Translations under genes and position numbers: made by a program | Assembly: GCA_964369975.1 (NCBI GenBank) | Contig: CAYJFZ010000009.1 | Location: forward strand, 1-64,000 | DNA length: 64,000 bases | DNA from: RGIG3102 sp964369975 | Lineage (GTDB): Bacteria > Bacillota > Clostridia > Oscillospirales > Ruminococcaceae | Direction of reading: 5' to 3' | Shown: piece by piece, positions 42,552-52,698 of the stretch | Position numbering within the stretch: the first letter of the stretch is position 1 | Layout: every line of letters starts with the position of its first letter | The notes under the pieces: model-generated | What the model was told of the DNA's origin: nothing | Databases searched by the model: none | The model's input: the letters and a program-made list of their open reading frames with translations, nothing else

Positions 42552-44681
42552 TTGGTTAAGAAAAAAAAGAATAATAGTACGATTACTATGCTACTATTAT
42601 TATCATTACTTGTAATATGGCTTTATGCGAGTGAGAATACTCAAGAAAAAGAAGTTTATAAAACAAGTGAAATAGTAAATATGTTTGCCGATGGCGAAGT
42701 TGTAGAATACACCCTTGATTTAGGTAATGGCAATTTGACATTATCAATAGACGGGCAAACGGAGCCTATTGAATATAGAGTAATAAATATTGAGGCGTTT
42801 ATGGAACAAATCAACCCTCATGTTGAAAAATACGATATAGAAAATACAACTCCAATGACTTATGACTGGGTTAGAAGTAGTGGATTTTTAGATTATGCAG
42901 ATTTAATTATCTCAGCAGTTATGCTATTAGGCCTTTTTGCCTTTGGTTACTTTATGTTCGCACAAACAAGAGGTGGCGGCAGAGGTGCAGTAGCTGTTGG
43001 TAAAGTAAAATCAAAAGAATTACCAGATATAGCAAAAAGGAAAACTTTTGAGGATGTAGCTGGTATCGATGAAGAAAAAGAAGAATTAAAAGAAGTTGTA
43101 GACTTCTTAAAAAATCCTTCAAAATACGACTCTTTAGGTGCAAGAATTCCAAAAGGTGTTTTATTAGCAGGCCCTCCGGGTACTGGTAAAACACTTCTTG
43201 CAAAAGCCACAGCAGGAGAAGCGGGAGTTCCGTTTTTCTCAATGTCAGGCTCTGAATTTATAGAGCTTTATGTTGGTGTTGGTGCATCAAGAGTGCGTGA
43301 CTTATTCAAAGAAGCAAAGAAAAATTCACCGTCTATTATATTTATTGACGAAATAGATGCAGTAGGTAGAAAAAGAGGCGGTATGGCTGGCGGCGGCGGC
43401 CAAGATGAAAGAGAACAAACCTTAAACCAAATCTTAGTTGAGATGGATGGTTTTGATATGAATGAGGGTGTCATTGTTATGGCATCAACAAATAGAGTTG
43501 ATGTATTAGACAGCGCTCTTCTTCGTCCAGGTCGTTTTGACAGACAAGTATTTGTAGGTCTTCCTGATGTAAAAGGCAGAGAAGAAATACTTAGAGTTCA
43601 TGTTCAAGGAAAACCTTTAGCTCCAAGCGTTGAGTTAAAATATGTAGCAAAGGCAACACCGGGCTTTACAGGTGCTGACTTAGAAAACTTAATTAATGAA
43701 GCAGCCTTAATGGCAGCGAAGAAAAATAGAAAAGCTATCACTCAAGAGGATATTGAAGAAGCTACAATCAAAGTTATTGCAGGGCCTGAAAAACGCTCTA
43801 AAGTGGTAACTCCAGCTGAAAAGAACTTAGTTTCTTATCACGAAGCAGGACATGCAGTAGCAACATATTACTCACCGACAGCTGACCCTGTTCAAGAAAT
43901 TTCTATAATCCCAAGAGGTATGGCAGGTGGCTACACTCTATCAATGCCAGAAACTGACTCAAGCTACACAACAAAAACTCAAATGTTTGATCAGATAGTA
44001 ACTTTATTAGGTGGTAGATGTGCTGAAAAAATTATCTTAGGTGATATTTCAACAGGCGCTTCAAACGACTTAGAAAGAGTTACAGCTATTGCAAAAGCAA
44101 TGGTTACAAAATATGGTTTCTCTGATAAAATAGGTAACATCGTTTATGATAATCGCTCAAACAGCACTTATGGAATTGAAAGTAGAACATATTCTGAAAA
44201 TGTGGCTGGCGAAATAGATGAAGAAATCAAATTAATCGTTGAAGAAGGTTATGATAAGTGTATGAAAATCTTATCAGAACATATAGACCAATTACACAAA
44301 GTAGCTAATGAATTAATGGAAACTGAAAAAATAACAGGAGCAAGATTTAAAGCTATGATGTCTGGCGAAGCTGAATTAGAAGGTGAAAACAAAGAAAAAG
44401 CACAAGAAAAGCCGAAAAGAAAAACTGCTACTAAAAAAACAGCTGAAAAAACAGTAGAAGAAAACCCAGCACAAGAAAAGCCAAAAAGAAAAACTACTGC
44501 TAAAAAACCAGCTGAAAAAACAACTAAAACAACAGCTACGCAAAAATCAGCAGAAGAAAAAGTGGTAGAAGAAAAACCAAAAAGAAGAACTACTGCTAAA
44601 AAGCCGGCTACACAAACAGCTAAGAAAGCAAAAGAAGAATTAGACACTCAAGACAAGAGAACAGAAGAAGAAAACTCATAA
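42552..44681 (+). CDS. ftsH: membrane AAA+ zinc protease FtsH with a basic repeat tail
   Basis: 709 residues. Membrane segment near 12-27, external loop, second segment near 115-135, AAA+ domain with Walker A GPPGTGKT near 207, Walker B IIFIDEIDAVG and the SRH region, then the M41 protease with HEAGH near 429. It degrades misfolded or short-lived membrane and cytosolic proteins. TTG start, 8 nt after AAGGAG. After about residue 610 comes an unusual tail of about 95 residues, rich in Lys, Thr, Ala and Glu, with three copies of EKPKR(K/R)T followed by KK-rich text, like histone H1-type tails. Last gene of the operon. Confidence 0.94.
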   Translation: MVKKKKNNSTITMLLLLSLLVIWLYASENTQEKEVYKTSEIVNMFADGEVVEYTLDLGNGNLTLSIDGQTEPIEYRVINIEAFMEQINPHVEKYDIENTTPMTYDWVRSSGFLDYADLIISAVMLLGLFAFGYFMFAQTRGGGRGAVAVGKVKSKELPDIAKRKTFEDVAGIDEEKEELKEVVDFLKNPSKYDSLGARIPKGVLLAGPPGTGKTLLAKATAGEAGVPFFSMSGSEFIELYVGVGASRVRDLFKEAKKNSPSIIFIDEIDAVGRKRGGMAGGGGQDEREQTLNQILVEMDGFDMNEGVIVMASTNRVDVLDSALLRPGRFDRQVFVGLPDVKGREEILRVHVQGKPLAPSVELKYVAKATPGFTGADLENLINEAALMAAKKNRKAITQEDIEEATIKVIAGPEKRSKVVTPAEKNLVSYHEAGHAVATYYSPTADPVQEISIIPRGMAGGYTLSMPETDSSYTTKTQMFDQIVTLLGGRCAEKIILGDISTGASNDLERVTAIAKAMVTKYGFSDKIGNIVYDNRSNSTYGIESRTYSENVAGEIDEEIKLIVEEGYDKCMKILSEHIDQLHKVANELMETEKITGARFKAMMSGEAELEGENKEKAQEKPKRKTATKKTAEKTVEENPAQEKPKRKTTAKKPAEKTTKTTATQKSAEEKVVEEKPKRRTTAKKPATQTAKKAKEELDTQDKRTEEENS

Positions 44682-44934
44682 ATTGCTTTTAATAGCTAAA
44701 GATATTAACCAGAATGCGATATAAAACTGTTTTAAATCTAATTTAAAAGGCTTAATTGTAAGTAAGGCTTATATAAAAATTCAACTAAAAAGGATGGCAA
44801 GATTTATCTTTCTATCCTTTTTAAATGCTTATTATTAACTGCAACACTTGACATAATACGATATATAATATTTAATATAATATAGATGTTTAAATTAGTT
44901 TATAAAATAGCGCTTTAAACTTTAAGGAGAATAT
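44682..44934. other. intergenic region between ftsH and parE
   Basis: About 250 bp. It includes an imperfect hairpin AAAAAGGATGGC ... CTATCCTTTTT near 44788-44822 that may terminate the ftsH transcript, and a TTGACA near 44848 followed by AT-rich -10-like sequence that may drive parE. Confidence 0.45.
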
Positions 44935-46920
44935 ATGGCAAAAAAAAGTAATGAATACTCTAATGAGAGTATAAGTAGTTTAAAAGGAGCGGATAGGGTT
45001 AGAAAACGCCCTGCTGTTATTTTTGGCTCTGATGGTATAGAGGGGTGCGAGCACTCAATTTTTGAAATATTATCAAATAGTATAGATGAAGCAAGAGAAG
45101 GTTATGGTAAGAAAATTACCCTAACTAAGTTTTTAGATGGCTCAGTGCAAGTAGAAGATATGGCAAGGGGCATACCTGTTGATTACAATAAAAATGAAGA
45201 TAAGTACAACTGGGAGCTTGTGTTTTGCGAGATGTATGCAGGCGGAAAATACAATAATAATCAAGGAGATAATTATGAATATTCACTTGGTTTAAACGGC
45301 TTAGGTCTTTGTGCTACTCAATATGCGAGTGAATATATGACAGCCGATATAATAAGAGATGGCTTTCATTTTCACTTAGACTTTGAAAAAGGTGAAAATA
45401 TAGGTGGGCTTAAAAAAACTCCAACTGATAAAAAGCAAACAGGCTCAGTTATTAAATGGAAGCCTGATAGAGATGTTTTTAGCGATATAGCAGTTAGAAG
45501 TGAGTATTTTCATACGGTATTAAAAAGACAAGCAGTAGTAAACCCTGGTATAACTTTTATTTATAAAGAAGAAAATTCAAGCAGTTTTTCGCAAACTGTT
45601 TTCTTTTATGAAAACGGTATAAAAGATTACGCACAAGAAATTTTAGAAGATACAGCAATTTCTACCATAATTTACGACTCTAAAAATTCGCAAGGTAAAG
45701 ACAGAGAAGATATGGCAGAATACAAAGTTAAGATGAATGTTGCTTACGCCTTTTCTAATAAAGTAAATAAAATTGAATACTACCACAACTCAAGTTTTTT
45801 AGAGCATGGCGGGAGCCCTGATAAGGCTTTAAGAAGTGCTTTTGTTAGCCAGTTTGACTCTTTTTTAAAGCAGAAAAGCCTATACAAAAAAGCTGAAAGT
45901 AAGATAAGATTTGAAGATATAGAAGATTGTTTAGTATTTATTTCTTCAGGCTTTTCTACTGTTACAAGCTATGAAAACCAAACAAAAAAAGCTATAACAA
46001 ATAAATTTATAACTCAAAGCATGACAGAGTTTTTAAGAAATTCTTTAGAAGTTTACTTTATAGAAAACCCTGAGGAAGCTACAAAAGTAGCTATGCAAAT
46101 TTTAGTAAATAAGCAAAGCCGTGAACAATCTGAAAAGACAAGGCAAGGCTTGAAAAAAACTCTATCTGCTCAAATAGACATAGCAAATAGGGTGCAAAAA
46201 TTTGTTGATTGCAGAACAAAGGATGTAAACGAAAGAGAGATATATATAGTTGAAGGTGACTCAGCTTTAGGTGCTTGTAAGACAAGCAGAGACTCAAACT
46301 TTCAAGCTTTAATGCCTGTAAGGGGTAAGATATTAAACTGCTTAAAAAGCGACTATGATAAGATATTTAAAAGCGATATTATCACTGATTTAATTAAGGT
46401 TTTAGGCTGTGGGGTAGAAAGCCCTTCAAAGTATAAAAACGGCGGAATCCAAACTTTTAATATAGACAATTTAAGATGGAATAAGGTTATTATTTGTACT
46501 GACGCTGATGTTGATGGCTTTCAAATTAGAACGCTAATTTTAGCTATGCTTTATAAACTAACTCCACAATTAATAGAAGATGGCTTTGTGTATATAGCAG
46601 AAAGCCCGCTATACGAAATTTCTTCAAAAGATAAAACTTTTTTCGCTTATACAGAAGCTGAAAAAAATGATATCTTACAAAGAATAGGACAAGCAAGGTA
46701 TACAATTCAGCGCTCAAAAGGCTTAGGTCAAAATGAGGCTGATATGATGTGGCTTACAACTATGAATCCACAAACGAGAAGATTAGTTAAAGTACTAAAA
46801 GAAGATATAGAAAAAACAAGCGAAGTTTTTGATTTGCTTTTAGGAGACAACCTGCAAGGCAGAAAACAGTACATCCAAGACTTTGGCAAGGAATACTTAG
46901 ATAAATTAGACTTATCATAA
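44935..46920 (+). CDS. parE: type IIA topoisomerase subunit B (ParE-like)
   Basis: 661 residues. GHKL ATPase: LKGADRVRKRPAVIFGSDG, ILSNSIDEAREG, the ATP-lid LGLNGLGLCATQYAS, then transducer and TOPRIM with YIVEGDSALGACKT near residue 440 and CTDADVDGFQIRTLIL, and the QRSKGLGQNEADMMW tail. The protein forms topoisomerase IV with the next gene, decatenating chromosomes. It is divergent from standard GyrB, and the K-G-A-D-R-V-R-K-R-P form is typical of the clostridial second type IIA enzyme. Ribosome site AAGGAG. Its partner begins 13 bp later. Confidence 0.9.
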   Translation: MAKKSNEYSNESISSLKGADRVRKRPAVIFGSDGIEGCEHSIFEILSNSIDEAREGYGKKITLTKFLDGSVQVEDMARGIPVDYNKNEDKYNWELVFCEMYAGGKYNNNQGDNYEYSLGLNGLGLCATQYASEYMTADIIRDGFHFHLDFEKGENIGGLKKTPTDKKQTGSVIKWKPDRDVFSDIAVRSEYFHTVLKRQAVVNPGITFIYKEENSSSFSQTVFFYENGIKDYAQEILEDTAISTIIYDSKNSQGKDREDMAEYKVKMNVAYAFSNKVNKIEYYHNSSFLEHGGSPDKALRSAFVSQFDSFLKQKSLYKKAESKIRFEDIEDCLVFISSGFSTVTSYENQTKKAITNKFITQSMTEFLRNSLEVYFIENPEEATKVAMQILVNKQSREQSEKTRQGLKKTLSAQIDIANRVQKFVDCRTKDVNEREIYIVEGDSALGACKTSRDSNFQALMPVRGKILNCLKSDYDKIFKSDIITDLIKVLGCGVESPSKYKNGGIQTFNIDNLRWNKVIICTDADVDGFQIRTLILAMLYKLTPQLIEDGFVYIAESPLYEISSKDKTFFAYTEAEKNDILQRIGQARYTIQRSKGLGQNEADMMWLTTMNPQTRRLVKVLKEDIEKTSEVFDLLLGDNLQGRKQYIQDFGKEYLDKLDLS

Positions 46921-46933
46921 TAAAGGAGAAAAT

Positions 46934-49177
46934 ATGGCAAAGAAACCAAAACGCCCAGCTGGAAAACTGCGACCTACTCTTTCAGATGCAGTTGAAATTT
47001 TAAGCGCTGGCGAAGTTATACAAACGCCGATAACAGATACATTAAAAGAAAACTATATGCCGTATGCAATGAGTGTAATTGTTTCAAGGGCTCTTCCTGA
47101 AATCGATGGCTTTAAGCCAAGTCATAGAAAACTATTATATACAATGTATGATATGGGCTTAATAAAAGGCAAAAAGCAAAAGTCGGCTAATATCGTAGGG
47201 CAAACGATGAAATTAAACCCTCATGGCGATAGCGCGATATACGAAACTATGGTAAGGCTTACAAGGGGTAATGAAAGTTTATTAGTACCTTTTGTAGAAA
47301 GTAAAGGCAACTTCGGTAAAGGCTATAGTAGGGATATGGCTTATGCTGCTTCAAGGTATACAGAGGCAAAACTTGAGGGAGTGTGTGAAGAGCTGTTTCG
47401 TGATATAGATAAAAGCACAGTTGACTTTGTAGACAATTATGACTCAACTACAAAAGAGCCTGTACTGCTTCCTACTACATTTCCAAATATACTAACTAAT
47501 AATACCTTAGGTATAGCAGTTGGTATGGCTTGTAATATCTGCTCTTTTAACTTAGAAGAAATATGTAACACAACAATAGCCTTAATAAAAGATGAAAATC
47601 ATGATATTAAACAAACTCTAATCGCCCCAGACTTTATCGGTGGTGGTACTATTTTATATGACCAAAGCGACTTAGACTCAGTATATAACACAGGCAGAGG
47701 CAGTGTTAGAGTTCGCTCTAAATGGGAATATATAAAAGAGTATAATATGATAGAAGTTACACAAATTCCACCTACTACAACAATAGAAGCGATAATGGAT
47801 AAAGTAGCTGATTTAGTAAAGCAAGCAAGAGTAAAAGAAATCAATGATATGCGTGATGAAACAGACTTAAACGGCTTAAAAATCGCCTTTGATTTAAAAA
47901 GGGGACAAGATCCTGAAAAACTAATGCAAAAGCTCTTTAAGTACACTCCTTTAGAAGATACCTTCTCTGCAAACTTTAATGTATTAATTAACTCAACTCC
48001 AAAAGTATTAGGTGTAAAAAGTATAATTTTAGAGTGGGTAAAATTTAGAATTGAATGTGTAAGAAGAAGAACTCAGCACGATTTAAAAAATAAAAATGCA
48101 AGACTGCATTTATTAAAAGGCTTAAAAGCTATTTTATTAGATATAGACAAAGCAGTTGATATTGTAAAAAACACACAAGAAGACAGAGAAGTTGTGCCAA
48201 ACTTAATGATAGGCTTTGGAATAGACACAACTCAAGCTGAGTATGTAGCAGAAATAAAACTGCGCCAGTTAAACCAAAATTACATCTTAAGAAGAATTGA
48301 AGAAATAGATAACTTAGTAAAAGACATAGAATACTTAGAAAGCTTATTAAATAGCCAAAGTAAGATTAAAAAAGTTATAATAGCTGAGTTAAATGAAGTA
48401 ATCAAAAATTATAAAACCCAAAGAAGAACACAGGTGTTGTATAATACAAAGGTAGAACAAACAGATTTTGAAGAGGAAAAAATCGAAGCTTATCCAGTAA
48501 ATTTATTCTTAACAAAGCAAGGCTATATCAAAAAAATAACTCCTCAATCTCTAAGAATGTCCTCAGAGCATAAATTAAAAGATGATGATGAAATCATTTT
48601 GCATTTAGATACCACAAACGATATAGAGCTTATGTTTTTTACAGATAAGCATCAAGTATACAAATGCAGAGCAAACGATTTTGAAGACACAAAAGCGAGC
48701 GTTTTAGGCCAATACGCCCCTGCAAAATTAGGTATGGAAGCTGATGAGAATGTTCTATACATGCTTCCTTTAAAAGAGTATACAGGCTTTATGCTGTTTT
48801 GTTTTGAAAATGGCAAGGCTGCAAAAATTCCTATTTTGTCTTATCAAACAAAGCAAAACCGTAAAAAATTAATCAACGCTTACAGCGACAAATCAAAAAT
48901 TGTAAAAATTATGCATTTTGAAAAAAATGAAGATTTATTATTTATAAGCGATGTAAACAGAGCCTTAATAGTAAACACAAGTCAAATTTCTGAAAAAACT
49001 ACTAAAAACTCAATAGGTGTGCAAGTCATTACACTAAAAACAAAACAAAAATTAAAAAATGTAAAACTTTTAGAAAAAGCAAGCCTTGAAAATGAAGCGA
49101 AATTCAAAACAAAAAACATCCCAGCAGCAGGTAGTTTCTTAAAAGAAAATGATATAGCACAGCAATTAACATTCTAA
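46934..49177 (+). CDS. parC: type IIA topoisomerase subunit A (ParC-like)
   Basis: 747 residues. SVIVSRALPEIDGFKPSHRKLLYTMYDMGL, quinolone-region HGDSAIYETMVRL, and the catalytic Tyr in AASRYTE near residue 141. A coiled-coil gate region is followed by a C-terminal domain with beta-strand repeats (from about 510), without a clear GyrA box. It breaks and rejoins DNA as the partner of the upstream ParE-like subunit. Ribosome site AAAGGAG. Together with parE it forms a two-gene operon ending in a strong terminator. Confidence 0.9.
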   Translation: MAKKPKRPAGKLRPTLSDAVEILSAGEVIQTPITDTLKENYMPYAMSVIVSRALPEIDGFKPSHRKLLYTMYDMGLIKGKKQKSANIVGQTMKLNPHGDSAIYETMVRLTRGNESLLVPFVESKGNFGKGYSRDMAYAASRYTEAKLEGVCEELFRDIDKSTVDFVDNYDSTTKEPVLLPTTFPNILTNNTLGIAVGMACNICSFNLEEICNTTIALIKDENHDIKQTLIAPDFIGGGTILYDQSDLDSVYNTGRGSVRVRSKWEYIKEYNMIEVTQIPPTTTIEAIMDKVADLVKQARVKEINDMRDETDLNGLKIAFDLKRGQDPEKLMQKLFKYTPLEDTFSANFNVLINSTPKVLGVKSIILEWVKFRIECVRRRTQHDLKNKNARLHLLKGLKAILLDIDKAVDIVKNTQEDREVVPNLMIGFGIDTTQAEYVAEIKLRQLNQNYILRRIEEIDNLVKDIEYLESLLNSQSKIKKVIIAELNEVIKNYKTQRRTQVLYNTKVEQTDFEEEKIEAYPVNLFLTKQGYIKKITPQSLRMSSEHKLKDDDEIILHLDTTNDIELMFFTDKHQVYKCRANDFEDTKASVLGQYAPAKLGMEADENVLYMLPLKEYTGFMLFCFENGKAAKIPILSYQTKQNRKKLINAYSDKSKIVKIMHFEKNEDLLFISDVNRALIVNTSQISEKTTKNSIGVQVITLKTKQKLKNVKLLEKASLENEAKFKTKNIPAAGSFLKENDIAQQLTF

Positions 49178-49181
49178 TAAT

Positions 49182-49223
49182 AAAAAAACTCTTAACTTAT
49201 TTTCATAAATTAAGAGTTTTTTT
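49182..49223 (+). terminator. intrinsic terminator of parEC
   Basis: AAAAAACTCTTAA / TTAAGAGTTTTTT stem with a 14-nt loop and T run. Confidence 0.82.
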
Positions 49224-49665
49224 AAATAGTAGGCAAAATAAATATAATTTTTATTTATTAGCCTTTGTGTTTTTTCTTTATTTAGCAAATAGTAGTAAAA
49301 CACCCATAGACTTTAAGTGAATTATTTTTACTATCGTTTTTAAATTTTTTGATAATACCAAAGTATTATTTTTAAAATTCTCATCGCTTTAGCAAAAAGT
49401 ATTTTCACTAAAACCTCTTTACACAATTAAAGAGAAAGTTTTGTTTTTAGCTATAAAGCTTAGACTAATACTGCCCTTATCAATTTTAATAATAAACAAT
49501 GAAGTGATTACTATTAAAAAAATGATAAAATCAAAAGACCAAAAACACTAATATTAACATCTTTTTAATATATTATTATATTCGATGTTTTTAAAACTAA
49601 ATCCTATAAAAGGCTTTAGTAATAGTATTATCTACAAAACTATAGGAAAAATACAAAAAAATAAC
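49224..49665. other. AT-rich intergenic region
   Basis: About 440 bp between parC and the secG promoter. Many short AT-rich repeats are present, but I see no supported gene, conserved RNA or mobile element. A long transcript through it is possible but not shown. Confidence 0.5.
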
Positions 49666-49694
49666 TTGCAAAATTTTCAAATTTATGATAAACT
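49666..49694 (+). promoter_or_regulatory. promoter of secG
   Basis: TTGCAA (49666-49671), 17-bp spacer, TAAACT (49689-49694). Confidence 0.5.
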
Positions 49695-49737
49695 TAATTA
49701 GTCAAAATAAACAGTAACACGAAAGGTGGGACGGAAC

Positions 49738-49983
49738 TTGAATTTATTTGAGATTATAGCAGGTGTTCTTTTAGCATTAGTTAGTATTCTTGTAATAGTA
49801 TTAGTATTATCACAAAGAGCAAAAACAGGTGGTATGGGAGCATTAGGCGGAATGAGTGAAAACTATGCGAATGTTCAATCGCGCTCAGTAGATGCAAAAG
49901 CAGCAACAGCGACAAAGTATGCAGCTATAGCTTTATTTGTATTAGCTATCGCAGTAAGCGCTGTAAGTATTTTTGTGAAATAA
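49738..49983 (+). CDS. secG: preprotein translocase subunit SecG
   Basis: 81 residues, two membrane helices (about 4-24 and 58-79), with the conserved loop SQRAKTGGMGALGGMSENY between them. It is an accessory subunit of the SecYEG channel. The start is a TTG at 49738, 8 nt after AAAGGTGG; an in-frame GTG at 49726 lies within that ribosome site. secG followed by rnr is the common Firmicute order. Confidence 0.93.
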   Translation: MNLFEIIAGVLLALVSILVIVLVLSQRAKTGGMGALGGMSENYANVQSRSVDAKAATATKYAAIALFVLAIAVSAVSIFVK

Positions 49984-49988
49984 ACTTT

Positions 49989-50015
49989 AATCGTCACTTT
50001 ATGTGGCGATTTTTT
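49989..50015 (+). terminator. hairpin between secG and rnr
   Basis: AATCGTCAC / GTGGCGATT stem (one G-U pair) with a 5-nt loop and T run. It would partly terminate after secG while letting some transcription reach rnr. Confidence 0.65.
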
Positions 50016-50034
50016 AATATACGGGGGAAAACAA

Positions 50035-52167
50035 ATGCCAATTAAGGATAAAATTTTAAAAGAATTGAGTTTTGGTCCTAAAAGTGTAAAACAATTAAAA
50101 AAGAAACTAAAGTCGGATAAAAAGCTTTTTTCAGCCTTAGACAGCTTATATAGCCAAAATTCTATAAACCAAAAAAATGGTCTTATTTATCTTAATAAAA
50201 ATAAGGAAAATAAAAAAGTAAAAAATAAACAAAACAATCAAAATTTACTAAATGCCAAAATAGTAAAATTAAATAAAAGCTATGGTTTTGCAAGAGTAGA
50301 AGGAATAGATAAAGACTTTTTCATTGCAGGCAAGTTTTTAAAAGGTGCAGTTGAGGGTGATGAAGTTTTAATTGAAAAAATCCAAACTCAAAAAGATGAA
50401 GAGGCAAAAGTTGTAAGCTTTACAAAAGAAAACAACTCAATAACAGCAACTGTAATAAAGGAAAAAGGAAGGTTTTTTGCACAAATAAAGGACTCTCCTA
50501 CTCTTATTGTGCCTATAAAGAAAACAAAATTTTCAATAAAGAAAAACGATATTATCATTGTCTCTTTACTAAATAGGGGAAAAGGCCATAGGGATTTAGT
50601 AGCAGTTATTAATAGCGTTATAGGCTTTATCGATAGCAGTGAAAAAGCTATTGAATTACTCTTAACTCAAAGACAAATACCATTAAATTTTTCAAAAGAA
50701 GCTATTAATGAAGCAAGACAGAATATTAAAAACATTGACTTTGAAAGCGAAAAAAATATAAGAAGAGATTTAAGAAAAGAAAATATTTTTACAATAGACA
50801 GTGATAAAACAAAAGATATAGATGATGCTATTCAAATTAAAAGAATGGAAAATGGATATAAACTATCTGTTCATATAGCTGATGTAAGTCATTTTGTAAC
50901 GCCAAAAAGCCTTTGCGATTTAGAAAGCTATGAAAGAGGCACTTCAATTTACTTTGGTGACATTGTAATTCCTATGCTGCCTAAAGAGTATTCAAACGAT
51001 GTTTGTAGCTTAAATGAAAAGGCTGTAAGGTTTGCTTTAAGTTGTGATATTTCTCTTGATGATAAGGGTAACATTATAAATTATGAGTTTTATAAATCAA
51101 TAATAGAAAGCAAAATTAAAGGCGTTTATAGTGAGATAAATTCTTTATATGATGATACTGCTACTGATGAAATAAAAGAAAAATATAATTTTATAAAAAC
51201 TGATTTAGATATAGCAAAAGAGCTATATTTAATATTAAATAAAAATCGTATTAATAGGGGAAGCATGGATATTGAAAGCGATGAAACATACATCGTTTTT
51301 GATGAGGATAGAAATCCGATAGATATAAAAAGAAGGACAAGAGGCCTATCTGAGAAAATGATAGAAGAATTTATGCTTTTAGCTAATAGCTGTAGTGCAA
51401 AGTTTAGCAAAAAACATAATGTATGCTTTTTATATAGGGTTCATGAAAAACCATCAGAAGAAAAATTAGAGATTCTAAAAGCGAACTTATTAAAAATAGG
51501 AATTGTATTAAACGAAAAAAACACTTCCTTGCAAGTAGCCCTAAGTGAGATTTTAGATAGTACAAGGGATACAAAATACGAAAAATTTGTGCATATGGGT
51601 GTATTGCGAGCGCAGTCAAAAGCAAAATACTCAAGTGATGCCATAGGTCATTTCGGCTTAGGCTTAGAGGATTACTCTCATTTTACAAGCCCTATAAGAA
51701 GGTATCCAGACCTTGCTATCCATAGAGTTATCTCAGATATTATTAAGAATAAGCAAAGCGAAAAAACAAACAAAAAATATACTAAATTTATTCAAAAAGC
51801 AGCTGTGAAAACAAGCGAAAAAGAAGTGAGCGCTATGCAAATTGAAAGAAGCGCTGATGATATTTATAAAGCCGCTTTTATGCAGCCATTCGTTGGAGAT
51901 GAATTTTCTGCAACGATAACATCAGTTACAAACTTTGGTATATATGTAAGTTTAGAAAACACAGTAGAGGGTCTTGTTCATATTTCAAAATTAAATATGA
52001 TAAACCCTATTTTACAAGAAGGCTTTTCTTTATACTGCCCAATTAGCGGACAAAAATATACAATTGGCGATGAGATAAAAGTATTCCTTGCAAAAACAGA
52101 TGTGTTAAATGGCAATGTTGACTTTGTATTAACTTTAGAAGATTTAAGTTTAGAAAGTAATAAATAA
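50035..52167 (+). CDS. rnr: ribonuclease R
   Basis: 710 residues. N-terminal winged helix (about 1-60), cold-shock domains (LLNAKIVKLNKSYGFARVEGIDKDFFI and after), RNB catalytic domain with DSDKTKDIDDAI near residue 256 (metal-binding Asp residues), HFTSPIRRYPDLAIHR, and a C-terminal S1 domain (FSATITSVTNFGIYVSLENTVEGLVHISKL, about 620-700). It is a processive 3'-5' exoribonuclease able to degrade structured RNA. Ribosome site GGGGGA. It is shortly after secG; no smpB or ssrA gene follows here. Confidence 0.94.
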   Translation: MPIKDKILKELSFGPKSVKQLKKKLKSDKKLFSALDSLYSQNSINQKNGLIYLNKNKENKKVKNKQNNQNLLNAKIVKLNKSYGFARVEGIDKDFFIAGKFLKGAVEGDEVLIEKIQTQKDEEAKVVSFTKENNSITATVIKEKGRFFAQIKDSPTLIVPIKKTKFSIKKNDIIIVSLLNRGKGHRDLVAVINSVIGFIDSSEKAIELLLTQRQIPLNFSKEAINEARQNIKNIDFESEKNIRRDLRKENIFTIDSDKTKDIDDAIQIKRMENGYKLSVHIADVSHFVTPKSLCDLESYERGTSIYFGDIVIPMLPKEYSNDVCSLNEKAVRFALSCDISLDDKGNIINYEFYKSIIESKIKGVYSEINSLYDDTATDEIKEKYNFIKTDLDIAKELYLILNKNRINRGSMDIESDETYIVFDEDRNPIDIKRRTRGLSEKMIEEFMLLANSCSAKFSKKHNVCFLYRVHEKPSEEKLEILKANLLKIGIVLNEKNTSLQVALSEILDSTRDTKYEKFVHMGVLRAQSKAKYSSDAIGHFGLGLEDYSHFTSPIRRYPDLAIHRVISDIIKNKQSEKTNKKYTKFIQKAAVKTSEKEVSAMQIERSADDIYKAAFMQPFVGDEFSATITSVTNFGIYVSLENTVEGLVHISKLNMINPILQEGFSLYCPISGQKYTIGDEIKVFLAKTDVLNGNVDFVLTLEDLSLESNK

Positions 52168-52279
52168 AATTAACTTTTTAAAAATTAAGATTTAATTTTA
52201 ATAGTTGTAAAGATGAAGCAATCAAAAATAATAGTAATGAAACTATCGACATTTTTATAAATCATTTAATTACAAAAAC

Positions 52280-52310
52280 AAAAAAAGCAATGTAATACAT
52301 TGCTTTTTTT
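52280..52310. terminator. bidirectional intrinsic terminator
   Basis: AAAAAAGCAATGT / ACATTGCTTTTTT stem with a 3-nt loop between convergent rnr and a small minus-strand gene. Confidence 0.85.
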
Positions 52311-52328
52311 ATTTAGATTATTAAATTT

Positions 52329-52613
52329 TTATTCAAAGAAAATTTCTTCAATGGTAATTCCTAATACAGAAAAATGCACATATTTTATACTGGGTATAGG
52401 GTCTTCTGGCATAAAATTTCCTTTTATTTCTATTGTATGTGCTAAGCCATAATATGTACCCGAGCCGCCGTCATCAGCAGTTACAGGTATAGCGAATATC
52501 GGCTTTTGTGCACTTTTAACCATAAAGAAATTTATAATGCCAGTACTTATTGAAATAAATAATATTGAAAGTAAAACAATGCCTATTGTTTTAAAGATTT
52601 TTTTGTTTTTCAT
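52329..52613 (-). CDS. small exported or membrane-anchored protein
   Basis: 94 residues. A basic N-terminus and hydrophobic segment (about 9-32) form a signal or anchor. The outer part contains TADDGGSGTYYGLAHTIEIKGNF, a pattern (GSGTYYGLxYxIxIxGxF) found in short clostridial membrane proteins of unknown role. AGAGGAA ribosome site precedes the ATG. It is not recognised as part of any pathway. Confidence 0.7.
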   Translation of the reverse strand: MKNKKIFKTIGIVLLSILFISISTGIINFFMVKSAQKPIFAIPVTADDGGSGTYYGLAHTIEIKGNFMPEDPIPSIKYVHFSVLGITIEEIFFE

Positions 52614-52698
52614 AAATTCCTCTTTTGCTTTTTATAATAAGCCATCGTTTATACTATAAAAAAATTTAATTACTGTATTAAAGCGAATGAGCATAATA

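Noticed and set aside
42952..44647. Long antisense open frames opposite ftsH
   Set aside because: They are caused by the codon bias of ftsH and its repetitive tail on the other strand, with no ribosome sites or promoters.
49224..49665. RNA gene such as tmRNA or 6S RNA in the parC-secG gap
   Set aside because: No tRNA-like ends, conserved core or promoter/terminator pair was found; sequence is plain AT-rich spacer.
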